DNA from: Lumbricus rubellus
Lineage: Eukaryota; Annelida; Clitellata; Crassiclitellata; Lumbricidae
DNA length: 64,000 nucleotides
NCBI GenBank assembly: GCA_945859605.1
Contig: OX243815.1
Location: forward strand, 22,087,811-22,151,810
Reading direction: 5' to 3'
This document shows positions 1-12,283 of this stretch, piece by piece. The notes beneath the pieces are model-generated. The model did not search any database. It was not told the origin of the DNA and saw nothing but the letters and a program-made list of their open reading frames with translations. Position numbers and translations under genes: made by a program. The first letter of the stretch is position 1, and the number at the start of each line of letters is the position of its first letter.

Positions 1-1860
1 TCATTAGGCCTACCTTTTAATAAAGTCTGTGCTAAAACCACTGCAAAATAGGTTAACCTAGTTACCTAGAAGTTAGAATAATAGCCTAAGTTAGCCTAAT
101 TATCCAATTTTTTTAATAAATTATCCCCCTTATTTTAATTAGCCTATATATGGTAATATAGCCTACTTTGTAACCGTTAATAAATTCACATTAACGTTTC
201 ACATAGGCCTACATTTGATTGGCCTATCTGTTAGGCTACTATAGTAGCCTACTCACTCGATCCAGTGTATAGCCTACGTAGCCTACGCGGTAAAAGCGTG
301 GCATAGGCCTAATGAGTTAATACGACAGCAGCATCCGCAGAAGCGCATAACTTCGCCATTTTTGTACTCTGACATGCCTGGATAAAGGAGAAGGGTGACA
401 CTAATCATCTTTGCAATGGCAGTGTCGTTAAACAGCAACAAGCTCAACAGTCAACAGTGCTCATTGCTCAACAACCATTGTAAAGTTGATTCGTAAGAGT
501 CTGTGAAGATTGGTTGAGTGAAATGTGATACATCTTGTTTCAATTTAACGCTCACTTGTTTCATAGAAATTATAGCGTCATCTAGCGTAACCGGAAATCT
601 TGTGCGTTAATGTGCGAGACGTTTTGATTTAATTTGTGGTTTTTATTGTGCTAAATCACCGATTCGGTGCAGTATTCTGTATGTATTTTGTTTATTTTTA
701 TTTTTAACTGAGATTATTATGTAGATTTAGCAAGGCAGATATTCTATTCAATAATGGTGTTTGTCAGTGCAACAATGGTTGGCGTCCATGATGAATGGCA
801 GTAATGTTATGTCTAATTTCTCATTCCGCTGCATAAACGTTTGACCAGCTGCAAATTAGACAGTATTCAGAGTAGGCTAGAAAAATATAAAAGTGTTTTA
901 TGCAGGATTACAGGATTTGGTCTAACCCTAGCCACTCGTGCAATTAGGTGAACACTGGGCATCGAGCGGCTGTACTACGATCGGCAGAAATTATTGTTTT
1001 TAACAAAGCTAAACGACTCTGCGCTTATGAATTGCAGGGATAACTTCAGGGCCATGACAGAAGTGATAAAGAAGGCAACGGGGCTATTTGGGGGATTTAA
1101 AAAATTCTGAACAGGTCTATTCAGTTGGTGATTGAAACCAGTTGGATTGTTTGATTATAAGTTTTTCATGGGCAAAACAGTGGCAATGCGGTCATACTCC
1201 ATGCTAAAATTAAGGCGTGTCCAATATAAACTGCTGTTCTCGGTATTCAGGTACGCATCCAATGTTTGCAAGAACTTTTTCTATGTTCTCATTAGTAGCA
1301 AATTTCAATCAAGAAAGCCATAGATTAGCATGTTTATTGAACTGAATGGCATCATCTTTACCCCACGATCTACCTGCCCGTAATTCCAAATTAAAGTAAA
1401 TGGAAAGACTTGGTTTTTCCAGGTTGCTCGCCCGACTCGGTTTTTCATGGTATCTCACCTGATGATCCTCGAAACCAAAGATCTGTGATTGTTGAAAAAT
1501 TCTCACTAAATGGAAGTCGGATTGATGAAAATATTTTTACTTCTAGAAATATGTCATTATATTTAATCCTAGAAATTCATTCACCTTGATCTGTTGAGGT
1601 CTCATGTATGTATTTGAACATTTTACAGTACTTTTCAAAGGCACTGCTAGAGTTTATTACGGACATCAAGTTTACCTATAACTGTAATTAGAAAATTTCT
1701 CAACACTTCTTAACGAATTTACTGAGCTTGATTTTCGTCCACATGACAGAGAAAACCATGATTGAACAAAGTGATTTTCAAAATTAATTTGACTTCAAAG
1801 AAGTTGTATTGATAATTAATACGCTTAAAATTCATGAAATTGTTTGAAGTTAACTCTTTA
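1..1860. other. Intergenic, no gene seen
   Basis: AT-rich sequence with several TAGGCCTA words and many related words such as TAGCCTA in the first 320 bases. Short open frames here are not supported by composition or any recognisable motif. A CCGGAAA (ETS-type) motif near 590 lies about 2.3 kb upstream of the zinc-finger CDS and could belong to its promoter or first non-coding exon, but nothing else supports this. Confidence 0.5.
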
Positions 1861-1864
1861 TCAT

Positions 1865-2104
1865 GTGGAGTGCGGAGGTGTAGTGGGTAATGGGTATGTT
1901 CGTTGCCTTGCAGCCAGAAGGTTGCAGGTTCAAATCCAACTCAAGCCATCGCGTAGTAAGCTTGAGCAAGTTCTTCACTCGCATTTGCTCGGGTGCTTTG
2001 GCATTGAACTTCGATGCAGTGTCCGACTGTCCGCGCTGTAGTCTGGAGCGCCTCTGATCAGAGATCTTGAAGAGGTGCTATAGAGATGGAGAAATAAATA
2101 AATC
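1865..2104 (+). repeat. tRNA-derived SINE
   Basis: The 5' part looks like a decayed tRNA: a B-box GGTTCAAATCC lies at 1927-1937, preceded by an A-box-like stretch (GTAGTGGGTAATGGG) near 1880 and an anticodon-arm-like region with CAGCCAGAAGGTTGC. The body ends in GAGATCTTGAAGAGGTGCTATAG followed by an AAAT-repeat tail. The same 3' end recurs near 46772, which supports a dispersed family. No clear flanking duplication was found. Confidence 0.6.
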
Positions 2105-2923
2105 CAACTGGGAATTACCGAAAGTGCCTAATTTTCTCTTTGTTTACTAAAACAAAACAGGTCACCGACTTTAATATCTTCGCAGTTTTTCATTTTGGAA
2201 AATTGCAGCTTATTTGTTGCCATAATTGACAGAGCACTTTTTACGAATGAACCCCCATTCCATTTAGGGTGCTCATAATGCCGCAATTTTGCAACCATGG
2301 AACACATGGGAAGTTCTCTATGGTTGCAATTTTGCAGTGTGATGTTAATACCTAGGTAACAATTTCATTTGTATATTTCTGCAGAAAATATCTCCTTGAT
2401 GTTTTAATATGTAACTTGATAAGGAAGGCCCACCCAGTATCACAAATATTTAAGATTTAGCGGAATGTATTAACCTAAGGTTGTGTAGTCTGGATGACAT
2501 CTGAATATGTATATTAAATTATTCATTCTTTAATTTGAGTTTGCATACTTAATTACTTACATATATGTTTACATCTTTTTCATATTTGGCAGAAGGAAGG
2601 TTAATATCTCATAAATTGAAGAAGTTTTCAAAGAAATATGATTATTCAACATACTTTTCAAGAATTTGTTTAAGTCACTAGTTTTTATTTGATATAAATA
2701 CTATTTTTTGCAGGAATTGGGAATTGAAAAGTTTGGCAAGAATTGTAGAACCAATTCTAAAATAGTAAGCTGATAGATTTACGACCCCTGCATTAGTTAT
2801 ACATGAATTTTCAGGCATTTACATGATTTTCAAAAGCCTTGAAAATTATTTCATCATCCAGAGAACTTTACAACGTTTACCATTGTATTTTTTCTCAATT
2901 CGTTTTCTTTTACGTGAATTGTA
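2105..2923. other. AT-rich stretch before the zinc-finger exon
   Basis: No open frame of note. A pyrimidine-rich tract followed by ...GAATTGTAG at 2914-2923 fits a 3' splice site, so this may be the end of an intron lying in the 5' untranslated region of the zinc-finger gene. Confidence 0.4.
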
Positions 2924-2957
2924 GAGCGTCGTTTAGAAGATATTTCCCATCTTAGAA

Positions 2958-4388
2958 ATGAAGTCCGCGATGTCGCAGGGGAGACTTCGCTACACCCAGC
3001 AATGCAATCTGTGCAACTACAAGTTTGCGTCGGAGCACGACCTCCTCGTTCACAAGTTGACGCACTCCGAGAAGCACTTCTCCTGCGACCGTTGTCTCGC
3101 CGTCTTCTCGAAGGAGCCGCAGTTCGAACGACATCGAACTTTATGTCAGGGCGGGAAAAAGCCGCACGTCTGCAACGACTGCGGCGACGTCTTTAAGACG
3201 GGCCAACAGCTGGACGAGCATCACCGACGTGTGCACCAGAGCAGCAAGATCTACGAATGCTCGAGTTGTAACGCGAAGTTCGCCTGGCATGACAATCTGC
3301 TGCGACACGAGCGAATGCACAAAGCGGAGTCGTGCATCTGTAAAGTTTGTGGCGCCATCTTCGGCAGTTCTGCTTCCGTCAAGGTGCATCTGTGGAAGGC
3401 GCACAATCAGGTGTTGCAGGAGGAAGCGCCGCAGGCAAAGCCGTTTATGTGTAATTTCTGCAAGAAGTCGTTTCGATTTGCAAAGAACCTGAAAATTCAC
3501 GTTTGCGTGAGCAGTTCACGGTCGGCAGCATCTCTGTCAAAAACTTCTCCCGACAAGCCGTATCACTGTGACATTTGCGACAAGAGCTTTAAGTACGACT
3601 TTAGCTACGACGCCCACATGAGGGTTCACGGCGAGCCATCGGAAGCCGTCCGACGTCCGGAGAAGGGCGCGTCTGCCGCCGAACAACGAGCTATGCTTAT
3701 TGACAACGACGACCCCGAACGACCTCACAAGTGCGGCGTCTGCGGCATCGGGTTCAAGTACGATTTCAGTCTCATGGCTCACATGAAGACTCACACAGAC
3801 CTCGAGACGAGCCATGCAGTAAATGGCAGCGCCGAAAAGTCGGGGCCGATAACGATGGCGCAGTTCGCAGAAATGATTCACAACGGTCTCGTTAATGATC
3901 CCGACACTGGCGGCCATGGTGGCATATGCGTTGAACCAGTGGACGACCACGACACCAGCGCGCTGTCCGTTGAGATGTACGACTTTCCCGAACAGGAAGT
4001 GACGATGCTGCCCGTGTCTCAGCTGCCGAGCGGGCTTCTTAATCTCCTTTTCCAGCAGCCGGATCACGCATCGTCGTCGTCAGAGACAGCCACCTCATCC
4101 TCGTGCAGCGTTGCACCGGACAAGCCGCAACCAGTCGCAACGTCAAGTGGGATCATCCCATTTCAAAATGTGTCGGATGGCGGTGGTGCGACACTCACCG
4201 CTGTTCAGTCCGGATCGTCGTCCGATTCCAGCTCTCTTCTGTCGACCTCGTCTCTGAACTTAGGCGAGACTGACGCAAGCAAGCAGCAAGAACAGGATAA
4301 AGATCAGATATACACGATCCATTCAGTCATTCTCAACGGCATGCGTCTAACCACCAACACGGATGACTCGTGCTTAGAGGAACTTTAA
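2958..4388 (+). CDS. C2H2 zinc-finger protein, eight fingers
   Basis: This is an uninterrupted 476-aa frame. C2H2 fingers bind DNA or RNA, so it is probably a nuclear transcription regulator. The fingers have Cys/His pairs at about 16/19-32/36, 43/46-59/63, 72/75-88/93, 101/104-117/121, 128/131-144/149, 165/168-181/183, 204/207-220/224 and 259/262-275/279. Fingers 2 and 6 end in Cys instead of His. Fingers 7 and 8 share an FKYDFS core and are separated by about 34 residues. Residues 280-476 are finger-free, rich in Ser and acidic residues, and may be an activation or interaction region. The start is the first ATG after an in-frame TAG at 2934-2936; a second ATG follows at codon 5. Orthology to a named factor is not recognised. 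G+C is far higher than in the flanks. Confidence 0.9.
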   Translation: MKSAMSQGRLRYTQQCNLCNYKFASEHDLLVHKLTHSEKHFSCDRCLAVFSKEPQFERHRTLCQGGKKPHVCNDCGDVFKTGQQLDEHHRRVHQSSKIYECSSCNAKFAWHDNLLRHERMHKAESCICKVCGAIFGSSASVKVHLWKAHNQVLQEEAPQAKPFMCNFCKKSFRFAKNLKIHVCVSSSRSAASLSKTSPDKPYHCDICDKSFKYDFSYDAHMRVHGEPSEAVRRPEKGASAAEQRAMLIDNDDPERPHKCGVCGIGFKYDFSLMAHMKTHTDLETSHAVNGSAEKSGPITMAQFAEMIHNGLVNDPDTGGHGGICVEPVDDHDTSALSVEMYDFPEQEVTMLPVSQLPSGLLNLLFQQPDHASSSSETATSSSCSVAPDKPQPVATSSGIIPFQNVSDGGGATLTAVQSGSSSDSSSLLSTSSLNLGETDASKQQEQDKDQIYTIHSVILNGMRLTTNTDDSCLEEL

Positions 4389-5591
4389 TTCAGATCATCT
4401 GGTCTATGCTGTTGTGAGAAGTATTCATTTGGAGCAGCTTGTGTGGTGACCCGTTTCTCTCCAGTCACTTAGTTAAGATGAATCATGAACTGTTGAGCCG
4501 CATGGTGGATCATTTGGTGAAAGCAGACAGAGCTGAAACAATGTTTCCATCTGTGTGTTTGAGATGTCGTTGGGTTTCGTGCATTTTACATTGGAATAGT
4601 GTTCTATGGAGAGTCACTGAATGATCTGCTGGGGGTTTGTTGTAAGATTAAAGCAGAAAAACTGAGTTTTCTCAAGTCATGTTGATGTTTTTGACTGTAT
4701 CTACTGTTCTGACTTTTGACGAACCGTTTCAAAGAAACTGGACTGTAGTTGGTGTCTAATTAATTATATATAGCAAACCACTTTTAAGGTTCTAAACTCA
4801 GAAGCACTACTGTATGGGCTGCTTAACCCTATAACAACCAGCTACATATGTTTTCTATGCATTTTAGTTCATGATGGTCGTTAAAGGGTTAAATCGATGT
4901 AGCGATGAATTTCTTCTGTTCACAATTTTAGTAGTGCTGTTAATTTACTTTCATGTAGTTATGCACTCATTAATGCACTGGCTTTGAGTATTGCCTAGCA
5001 TGATACTTTGTGTGTTTTATCGTGGTATTATTCATGGTATTATTCACCATCCTTTTAATACCTGATGCAGAACAGATTCTTGTTAATTGAAGCATGTCAC
5101 GGAACTGACAGAAAACCTTTTCCTGTAAGCTAATCCATAGAGATGGCCATGGCTTAGACGCAGTTTAGGACACAGGTGATCAGTCGTTTGCATTGTCTTC
5201 CTATCTTATTGTTTTCAATGAAAAAGTAGTTTTTTTCTATGACCTTTATTAATGGAACACGAATCTTTAGGCGTCTGTGCCATGTGTGCGGTTTGAACTG
5301 TGAAAAATGAGCTGAGTAATTATAGTCAAGCATGCTATTAAACTGCCATGTTATTGACAACCAAGCATAATGTGTAGAATGCAGTTTTCAGTTTCCAGTT
5401 TTAAATTTAAACCCTGTGCTAAAATGCATGCTGTATAATTATGTAAGGCTTTTAATTTGTTAAGAGAATAATTATTATTGACTATTCAACTAATTAATAC
5501 ATGTTTTAGTTGAACACATGCAACTTGCAAGGTAATCATTACAAGTACCAGTTGTTGATGAACCGTTCTACTGGCTGCATGTGAAAATAAA
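4389..5591 (+). other. Probable 3' UTR of the zinc-finger gene
   Basis: Sequence after the stop codon is AT-rich and lacks repeats or credible frames. The first good AATAAA found is at 5586-5591, in a context that could direct polyadenylation. The transcript end is inferred only from this hexamer. Confidence 0.35.
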
Positions 5592-5995
5592 TGTTGTGGT
5601 TTGTGTTACTTGACTTGATAATGCTTGATAAGTTTTTTTTACAAGTATTGAAATTATTGTAAAGTAAGAGAAGTAGATGTCTTTTGCCAACTTGTGCATC
5701 AACTTTTAATCATAAATTTCAATAACACCAATCCGCAAGACATTAGCTAATGAGTCACCCAAAATCACATGTATTGTATTTTATTGACGATTTATAAAGC
5801 GCTTCTTTCAGCAAGAGCCTTTCAGAAGGGCTCCCAGCAAGGCCCTAGATAGGGAAGGGTATTTTGGGTTATTGAACACCCCCAAAATGAAATAATGCTG
5901 CCATGAAATGCATTTATTAGCACAATCATGATGTATAAACTAAGGTTGACATTTTGCAGTATATTAAATCCTCCTCCGGGGCACTCGATTTCCGG

Positions 5996-6340
5996 CAGGG
6001 GCGGATACAGAAATTTTCGAAGGTGGGGGGGGGGCAAAAATTTTAGTCTTGAGCTGGGAATTTTTTTTTTGATTTTTGGCCAAATTAAAACTGACGACTT
6101 TTTTTCATTTCGTCGAAATGCCAAAACAGCTGGTGACCTTTTTAGTCATCTAGTGGAAATGTCTTTTCCAGCCAATAGGCCTACTAAGATGTTTGGACAC
6201 CTGGTGTTGTACTTTTTCTCTCTAACCGTTTCCAGCTCCATTAGTTTAAACCTTCTTGAAATCTAATGGGGTGGGGGCACTTCCTGTGCACATTCTGAAT
6301 AGGGGCAAGGCAGGATTGGCCCTCCCTGGATCCGCTCCTG
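5996..6340. mobile_element. Non-autonomous hAT-like MITE
   Basis: The ends are inverted: CAGGGGCGGATAC at the left and GGATCCGCTCCTG at the right. The flanks resemble a duplicated 8-9 bp target (ATTTCCGG versus AATACCGG) with two mismatches. The inside contains GACGAC/GATGAC...TTTTTAGTCAT motifs shared with the MITEs at 8069, 17725, 29003 and 36180. No transposase is encoded, so it would have moved in trans. Confidence 0.7.
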
Positions 6341-7126
6341 AAATACCGGTAAAAGCAATCACCAAACACGGATAGATCTACGACGAGTGTTATCGTGACA
6401 CTGCACAAGAAGAGCAGCAGAACTGATACTGAACTTCATGATAACGAAATTATTATTGCAATTCTAAGTACCGGTAGGCCTACATTTATTGAAATCGTGA
6501 TCACTACGCCCATCTGCACTAAAACAATAGATTAAGTTTGTTAAGACGACAGCATGACATGTTACGATTACAATGAGAAATGCAAAATTAAATAATCATA
6601 ATTATAGGCCATAATTATAGGTCTAAGCATATATAATCATTCTATTGAAGTCCTAGATCACTCTGTCCAGAACTGAACAAAAGAGTAGGCCTAATTTATA
6701 AGGGCGATAGTTCAAATAGCTACTATTATCATGTGGAAATTCGAAATGAAATTATTATTGTGTAGGCCTATTTATTGAAACATTAATCCACTCGTATCAG
6801 CACTGAAACAGTATAGGCACTAGAGCAATTTTGTTACGGTGACACCTTTAAAGGCTTTAATTAAGCACAACCATTAAACCCATAGGCCTACCGCGTTCGG
6901 CACCCGTTCTTCTCCAGAAAATCGTACCTTTCTTCCCTAGAGAACATAGGCGCAACCACCCTATGGGACCCACGGGACGCGTCCCCCCGACTTTTGAGTG
7001 GTCCCCTAACTTTATTATTATGGTCCCCCAACTTTTAGGACGTGATTCATTATGGTCCCCCCAACTTTTCGGACGTGATTGCACCTATGCTAGAGAAAGG
7101 AAACTAGATTAAACACTGGTCTAAAG
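6341..7126. other. AT-rich intergenic sequence
   Basis: Contains five TAGGCCTA words (for example near 6474, 6685, 6763 and 6881). The block 6985-7080 repeats a phrase related to GGTCCCCCAACTTTT three times and may be a decayed MITE. No gene is visible. Confidence 0.4.
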
Positions 7127-7944
7127 CAGGGCTGTTCTCTATGGTAGGCCTATACGCGGGTATAGGCAAAGATATTAGAGTCGTAGACTAAGATGCGCCA
7201 CATAATGTATCATAATGTACCTTAATGGTCACCTCACCTACCTTGTGATGGGTTTTTAGCGCTATAAATAGAACGAAATTGCATTGTCCAGATGCCTGTA
7301 AAAGTCGCACGTTTTAAACATAAACCTTCTAATAAAATACATTAGTATATAACAGTTATTATTACTCATCATATTTAATGTGCAGTTTACATAGTTTAGT
7401 CAGTTTACGGAGGCTGCAATTGTCCAATCGTTGTCGTATATATTTATCCATTTTGCCGATGGCGTCTATGGTTACTAGGGCGGTTGCTAGGAGCCATCAA
7501 CCCCGTCACAACGTGGCGCCACGGTTTGTGTGCTTTGACCACCACCCAGACCAAATATACAGCGAAGATAGGAGGTGTCACATCTTAGTCTACGACTCTA
7601 ATATCTTTGGTATAGGGGCCTACAGTGTAACAGCGAATATTCGCCTCCGGGGAAAAATGACAGCGTGTAGGCTACTCACCTCTTAAAACGAGGGTATACG
7701 CGGCCCGCCTAAAGACCGAGTACCTATAGTACTCGATCTACGCAGAGGAAAAATCGTGATTTACGAAGCGTTTTACGCTGCGAGAAAGCATTTCGGGTGG
7801 AAAAAATCGTCCAAAAACCATCTGACAACTAAAAAAGGTTGTCAGATATTTTTTGCCCGAAAAAAGTCGATTTTTTCGTCGGCAGAGTGTGCTCACCTCA
7901 AAAATTCAGAAAATTCAAAAATTCAGAATACCTTGTAACCCCTG
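7127..7944. mobile_element. Non-autonomous hAT-like element
   Basis: The 818-bp unit begins CAGGGCTGTTC and ends GTAACCCCTG. It is flanked by a perfect 8-bp duplication, GTCTAAAG, at 7119-7126 and 7945-7952. Inside, a stretch of about 29 bp starting CAAAGATATTAGAGTCG at 7167 recurs in inverted orientation at about 7580-7609, so the left half could fold into a large hairpin. No transposase frame is present. Assignment to hAT rests on the CAGGG ends and the 8-bp duplication. Confidence 0.75.
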
Positions 7945-8068
7945 GTCTAAAGTGACACTTAAGAAATTTTCTAGTTTACATTATTGCTGTTCATAGGTCT
8001 GTCGCCTACGATCTATAGACACTGATATAAAAATTTGAAAACGTTTCCCATTAGGCCTATGGGTCACG

Positions 8069-8592
8069 CAGGGCGGATACAGTAGGCCTAATTTTTGAAG
8101 GGGCCAAAATTTTCGGTCTTGGGTCTTAATTTTCGTTGTGGTCTTTGGCTAAAAAATCTTGGGTCTAAAAACATTTTCGTCGGCGTAAAATCTGATGACC
8201 TTTTTAGTCATTTGGTGCAAATGTGAAAAAGGTAGGCCTACTATTTTTCCCACCAAAATAGTTGATGACCTTTCTTAGTCGTTTGGTCGAAATCTCGGGA
8301 ATTTCCGAAAAACCATGGGGCCAGGGCTACCATTTCCCCCGCCAAAATAGCTGGTGACTATTTTATTCATACTCTACTTTTTCCTTTTAGGCCTACTCTC
8401 TATCTTTTCTTTCACCTTTTCCCCACTGCAATGTTGAAAGCCTGTACGAACCTCATGGAAGGGGCCAGCGAAACTGATGGGAGGGGGCGTCCACGTCCAC
8501 TTTTCCCGCCAGAATAGCTGGTGCTCATGAGAAATAAGAAAATTTCTAAATGGGAGCCATGGCCGGATTTGCCCCCTTTGGATCCGCCCATG
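8069..8592. mobile_element. Non-autonomous hAT-like MITE
   Basis: The left end CAGGGCGGATAC pairs with the right end GGATCCGCCCATG. The flanks GGGTCACG and AGGCCACG match at six of eight positions, as expected for an aged 8-bp duplication. The interior repeats GATGACCTTTTTAGTCATTTGG-like blocks several times, related to the other GGCGGAT-ended MITEs in this window. Confidence 0.65.
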
Positions 8593-10076
8593 AGGCCACG
8601 TTAGAAAAATAGGTTTTAAAACTAGGTTAGAGCGTTAGATGCGCCTCTGAGTAAGCTTATGCGATTTGCATACCGATTGTAACAAAATTGAAGATACGAA
8701 TCTCTTGCTAGCACGACGTCGTTCTGTTCACAGTACCATTAAATGGCGTGAAGGTCAAATGGACAGCGGGGGCGAGGGGTGATCAGGACTTCAGGATCTC
8801 TTATTCGATCGATTCATGGGAACAATGAACAAAGGGTCGAGGCCGTTGCAGCAGAGAAGCACGTGCGTGTAGATTTATTACAAGCAACTATATATAGGCT
8901 ATATATATTGTATATATATACCTATGTATGTATGTATTGTATGTATGTATGCTATAAACAATTATATATATAATTATATATATATATATATATAGGTCTA
9001 GGCTATACCAGTAGGCCTACACTGTGTTTTCTCTTCGTCCCAGGGCTCGTCGTTTGTCGTTTGACCTCGATTTAAGTTTCGATTTTCTGTTCAGCGTAGC
9101 ACTGTAACCATCGCGTCTGTTGCACGAGGCTAAAATAAATACAAAAACAAAAAAACAAAAAGCATAACAGAGCAGCATTCGATTTCAATGTTTTTTATCG
9201 GGGAAAATAAACAGAAACCGGAAGACTATCAATTAGATCGTTAGCTTTAGCTATCCGGAAGCCCTCTCCGCTAATGCCGGTTTCCCCAGGCAGGATATAA
9301 TTACGTGTACGTTCAAAATAATTTTTCTCCATTTATAGGCCCATAGGCCTATATACAGTTTCGGATGTCTAATTCATTGCTGTGCGTGTTGACAATACAG
9401 TCTATTTCGCATCGTGACTTCCCGTATAGGCCTACTTGTCAATTAGACTTTACACAACGAGCACATTAAAATAGCCTACATAATTGTATATGGGCATATA
9501 AATTATTAGTGCCAACTAACTTTCCCTGCGTGGTTAAGTCCTGGCTTTGCTTTGTGAATTATGGCTTCTTTCCGCAAACGCAATTAGGCCTACAGTGGTG
9601 GTAAATTGGTAGGCCTAATCCTGACCGGAGCAATTACGTGTAGGTTCCCACATCCCAGAATAGGCCTAGGCCTATCGTCGGTTTAGACTTTCAGATAATT
9701 AGGCCTATTCATACAAGTTTCCAACAGCACGATAAAAATCGTTTATAGCACAATTTCGGGATTAAACAGGACTTTCTCTGCTAATATTGTATCTTACTGC
9801 TCATGTGTATTATGCTTAGCTACATAGGAAAATTTATTTGGAAAATTTTATATAATAAAATAATTCTCCGAAATTCGAGACCGACGATACACTGGAAAGT
9901 GGGGACCTACACGTAATAATTAAGCGTCTTCGTGAGGTTATTGTAAGCCTTTGTAAGGCGCTAAATAAATATTGTGCTCATACACTGTATATAGGACCGA
10001 CATAGGCTACATACATACCCATTTACATACACGCATGCATACAAACATACATAGGCTACATACATAGATAGTTTAG
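8593..10076. other. Intergenic, AT-rich, TAGGCCTA-rich
   Basis: Contains AT dinucleotide runs at about 8890-8995 and about eight TAGGCCTA words between 9000 and 9720, one place having two overlapping copies at 9661-9674. No gene was found. Confidence 0.45.
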
Positions 10077-10325
10077 ATACATACATACAAACATACATAC
10101 ATACATACATACATACATACATACATACATACATACATACATACATACATACATACATACATACATACATACATACATACATACATACATACATACATAC
10201 ATACATACATACATACATACATACATACATACATACATACATACATACATACATACATACATACATACATACATACATACATACATTCATACATACATAC
10301 ATACATTCATACATACATACATACA

Positions 10326-10359
<34 letters not shown>

Positions 10360-10546
10360 CATACATACATACATGCATACATGCATGCATACATACATAT
10401 ATACATACATACATACATACATACATACATACATACATACATACATACATACATACATACATACATACATACATACATACATACATACATACATACATAC
10501 ATACATACATACATACATACATACATACATACATACATACATACAT
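10077..10546. repeat. TACA tetranucleotide microsatellite
   Basis: About 470 bp of ATAC/TACA repeats with few interruptions (CATTCATAC and GCATAC variants). Because four is not a multiple of three, every frame is open and encodes Tyr-Val-Cys-Met repeats; these are not genes. Confidence 0.97.
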
Positions 10547-11831
10547 AGGCTAGTCTACAATAGTGCAGTGAACCTGTAAGTCAATAGCACTGTTCTTAAC
10601 TCTGAAGCCCATTGTTACATGTACAAATATATGAAAGCCGTACGTACAACAGGCAGGAAGCATTAATAATTTCGATAGACAGAGTGGAGAAGTTAAGTTT
10701 TAAGTCAACAGAGAAGAGACACTCACTCAAAGAGAGATGTAAGCATGAACTAGGAGAGAGTGTGTAGGCCTAGGCTATAATAATTATAGATCAGTAACTG
10801 TGATTAAGCTCCGACCAAGTAGCTTATAGGCCTAATAAGATCATGCTATCCAGACGATGCCAACAAAGATGGACATCATCTTTTGGGTTAGAACAGATTA
10901 AATCCACGTCAATTATATCGTTTTATTTTAAAAAATTCATTCAATTTTTAAATATTTTTTGACTAACAAAATATTCTGAGACTAAAGACCGAAATAGATC
11001 AACACATGTTAGCTGTTCGAAACACATTAAGGCCTATCAAAATAAACAAATAAAACTGTTTTAATAGAACCCAGTTAACGCGTATGAGACCACATTGACT
11101 ATTTGCAGCTGATCATGGATATGCCTCGCATTAGATGAATGAATAATTATTATCTGAAAGTTTCTAAGCGAACAATCTTCTCGTCATAGCATGCTCTACT
11201 AAAAATAGCTTTAAAAATATAAGCCTACGTTCATTGCAGCTTTTTTGCGACGAAACTAACATACTTAGTTTATTGCATTGTCTTGACTAGACTCAGATGT
11301 TCTGATGTTCTGATACAGATGCATAGTAGGACGGAACAGCGCTGCTAAAAACACAGCATCGACGGTCCTGTGTAGGCTACACTGTGTAATAGAGTTTATA
11401 CTGTACAACAAAGGACATTGAAATAGTCATTTTGGTCGGCACAGAGGCGGTTGCATGATCTTGCAACGCTACCGTGTAGTCTTGAGACTAAAGTTTTGCA
11501 GAACAGAGCTGCATGCAGACGTCTTGCATATTATCTTCATCGCATCATCAGAGTGAACGTGCATGCGGCAGCCACACCAAAACCCAGACATAAGACTGTT
11601 CCAAAATTATTGCCCAGAAGACATGTTCCCGTAGTCAGCTGAAACGCGTCCTAAAAAGAAATAAATCAGATACTTAAATAATTCGTCTAATCACGAATCG
11701 AACAGCAGTACTGTTCGCTCTTGTATGGTATCAACACTGCATTGTGGAAATGAAAATGGCAAAATTGAATGAGCTTGATCGAGCTACTGTGGAAATCCAG
11801 AGTTTGTATCATTGATTCATTATGCTATGTA
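10547..11831. other. Intergenic, no gene seen
   Basis: AT-rich unique-looking sequence. A short frame at 11451-11642 includes a phrase reminiscent of the LQNRAAR motif of LINE reverse transcriptases, but it is too short and degraded to call. Confidence 0.35.
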
Positions 11832-11920
11832 CAGGGTGGCCAAAAAAGACCCCCTATAGGTTCTTACTTTTGGCCAAGATATTGACAAAACACCTAGGGG
11901 GTCTTTTTTGGCCCGCCCTG
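11832..11920. mobile_element. Short mariner-type MITE
   Basis: An 89-bp near-palindrome starting CAGGGTGGCCAAAAAAGACC and ending GGCCCGCCCTG, flanked by TA on both sides. The ends resemble those of the mariner-like element at 33039. Only about 35 bp lies between the arms. Confidence 0.75.
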
Positions 11921-12283
11921 TATAATTTTCGTTTATTCAACAATCCGGTTGACAGACAGCAACCGGTTACAGTGCACTGTTATGTGCGCTGGTTATCTTA
12001 ATTAACATCAATCTTGGTCTTAACTACTAACAGAACAGACAGCCTGCAATACATAGCCCGCAGTGATATAATAACCGTCTAATTCTATTGAAGTTCAACA
12101 CGATGGGCGTAATTGTTCTCACTGTAGTTCTACTTAAAGGGGATCTATCCTTTGATTTTGAAACAATGTTACGTGTCTTATAGAGTCTAATTATAGGTCC
12201 TATAATAGTATAGTCCTATAATTATGTGAGTAGGCCTATGTCTTTGTTTCTAAACCGATGAGGGGTCAAGGAACACTGCTTAC

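Noticed and set aside
1132..1323. Short frames in the first 2 kb
   Set aside because: AT-rich, isolated, without motif, splice signals or codon bias like that of the real genes here.
6985..7080. Additional MITE based on repeated GGTCCCCCAACTTTT phrases
   Set aside because: No inverted ends or flanking duplication could be found.
9961..10579. Long frames of Met-Tyr-Val-Cys or His-Thr-Tyr-Ile repeats
   Set aside because: They are translations of a TACA microsatellite in every frame, without any non-repeat coding sequence.
11451..11642. Possible LINE reverse transcriptase fragment (LQNRAA-like phrase)
   Set aside because: Only one short motif and nothing recognisable around it.
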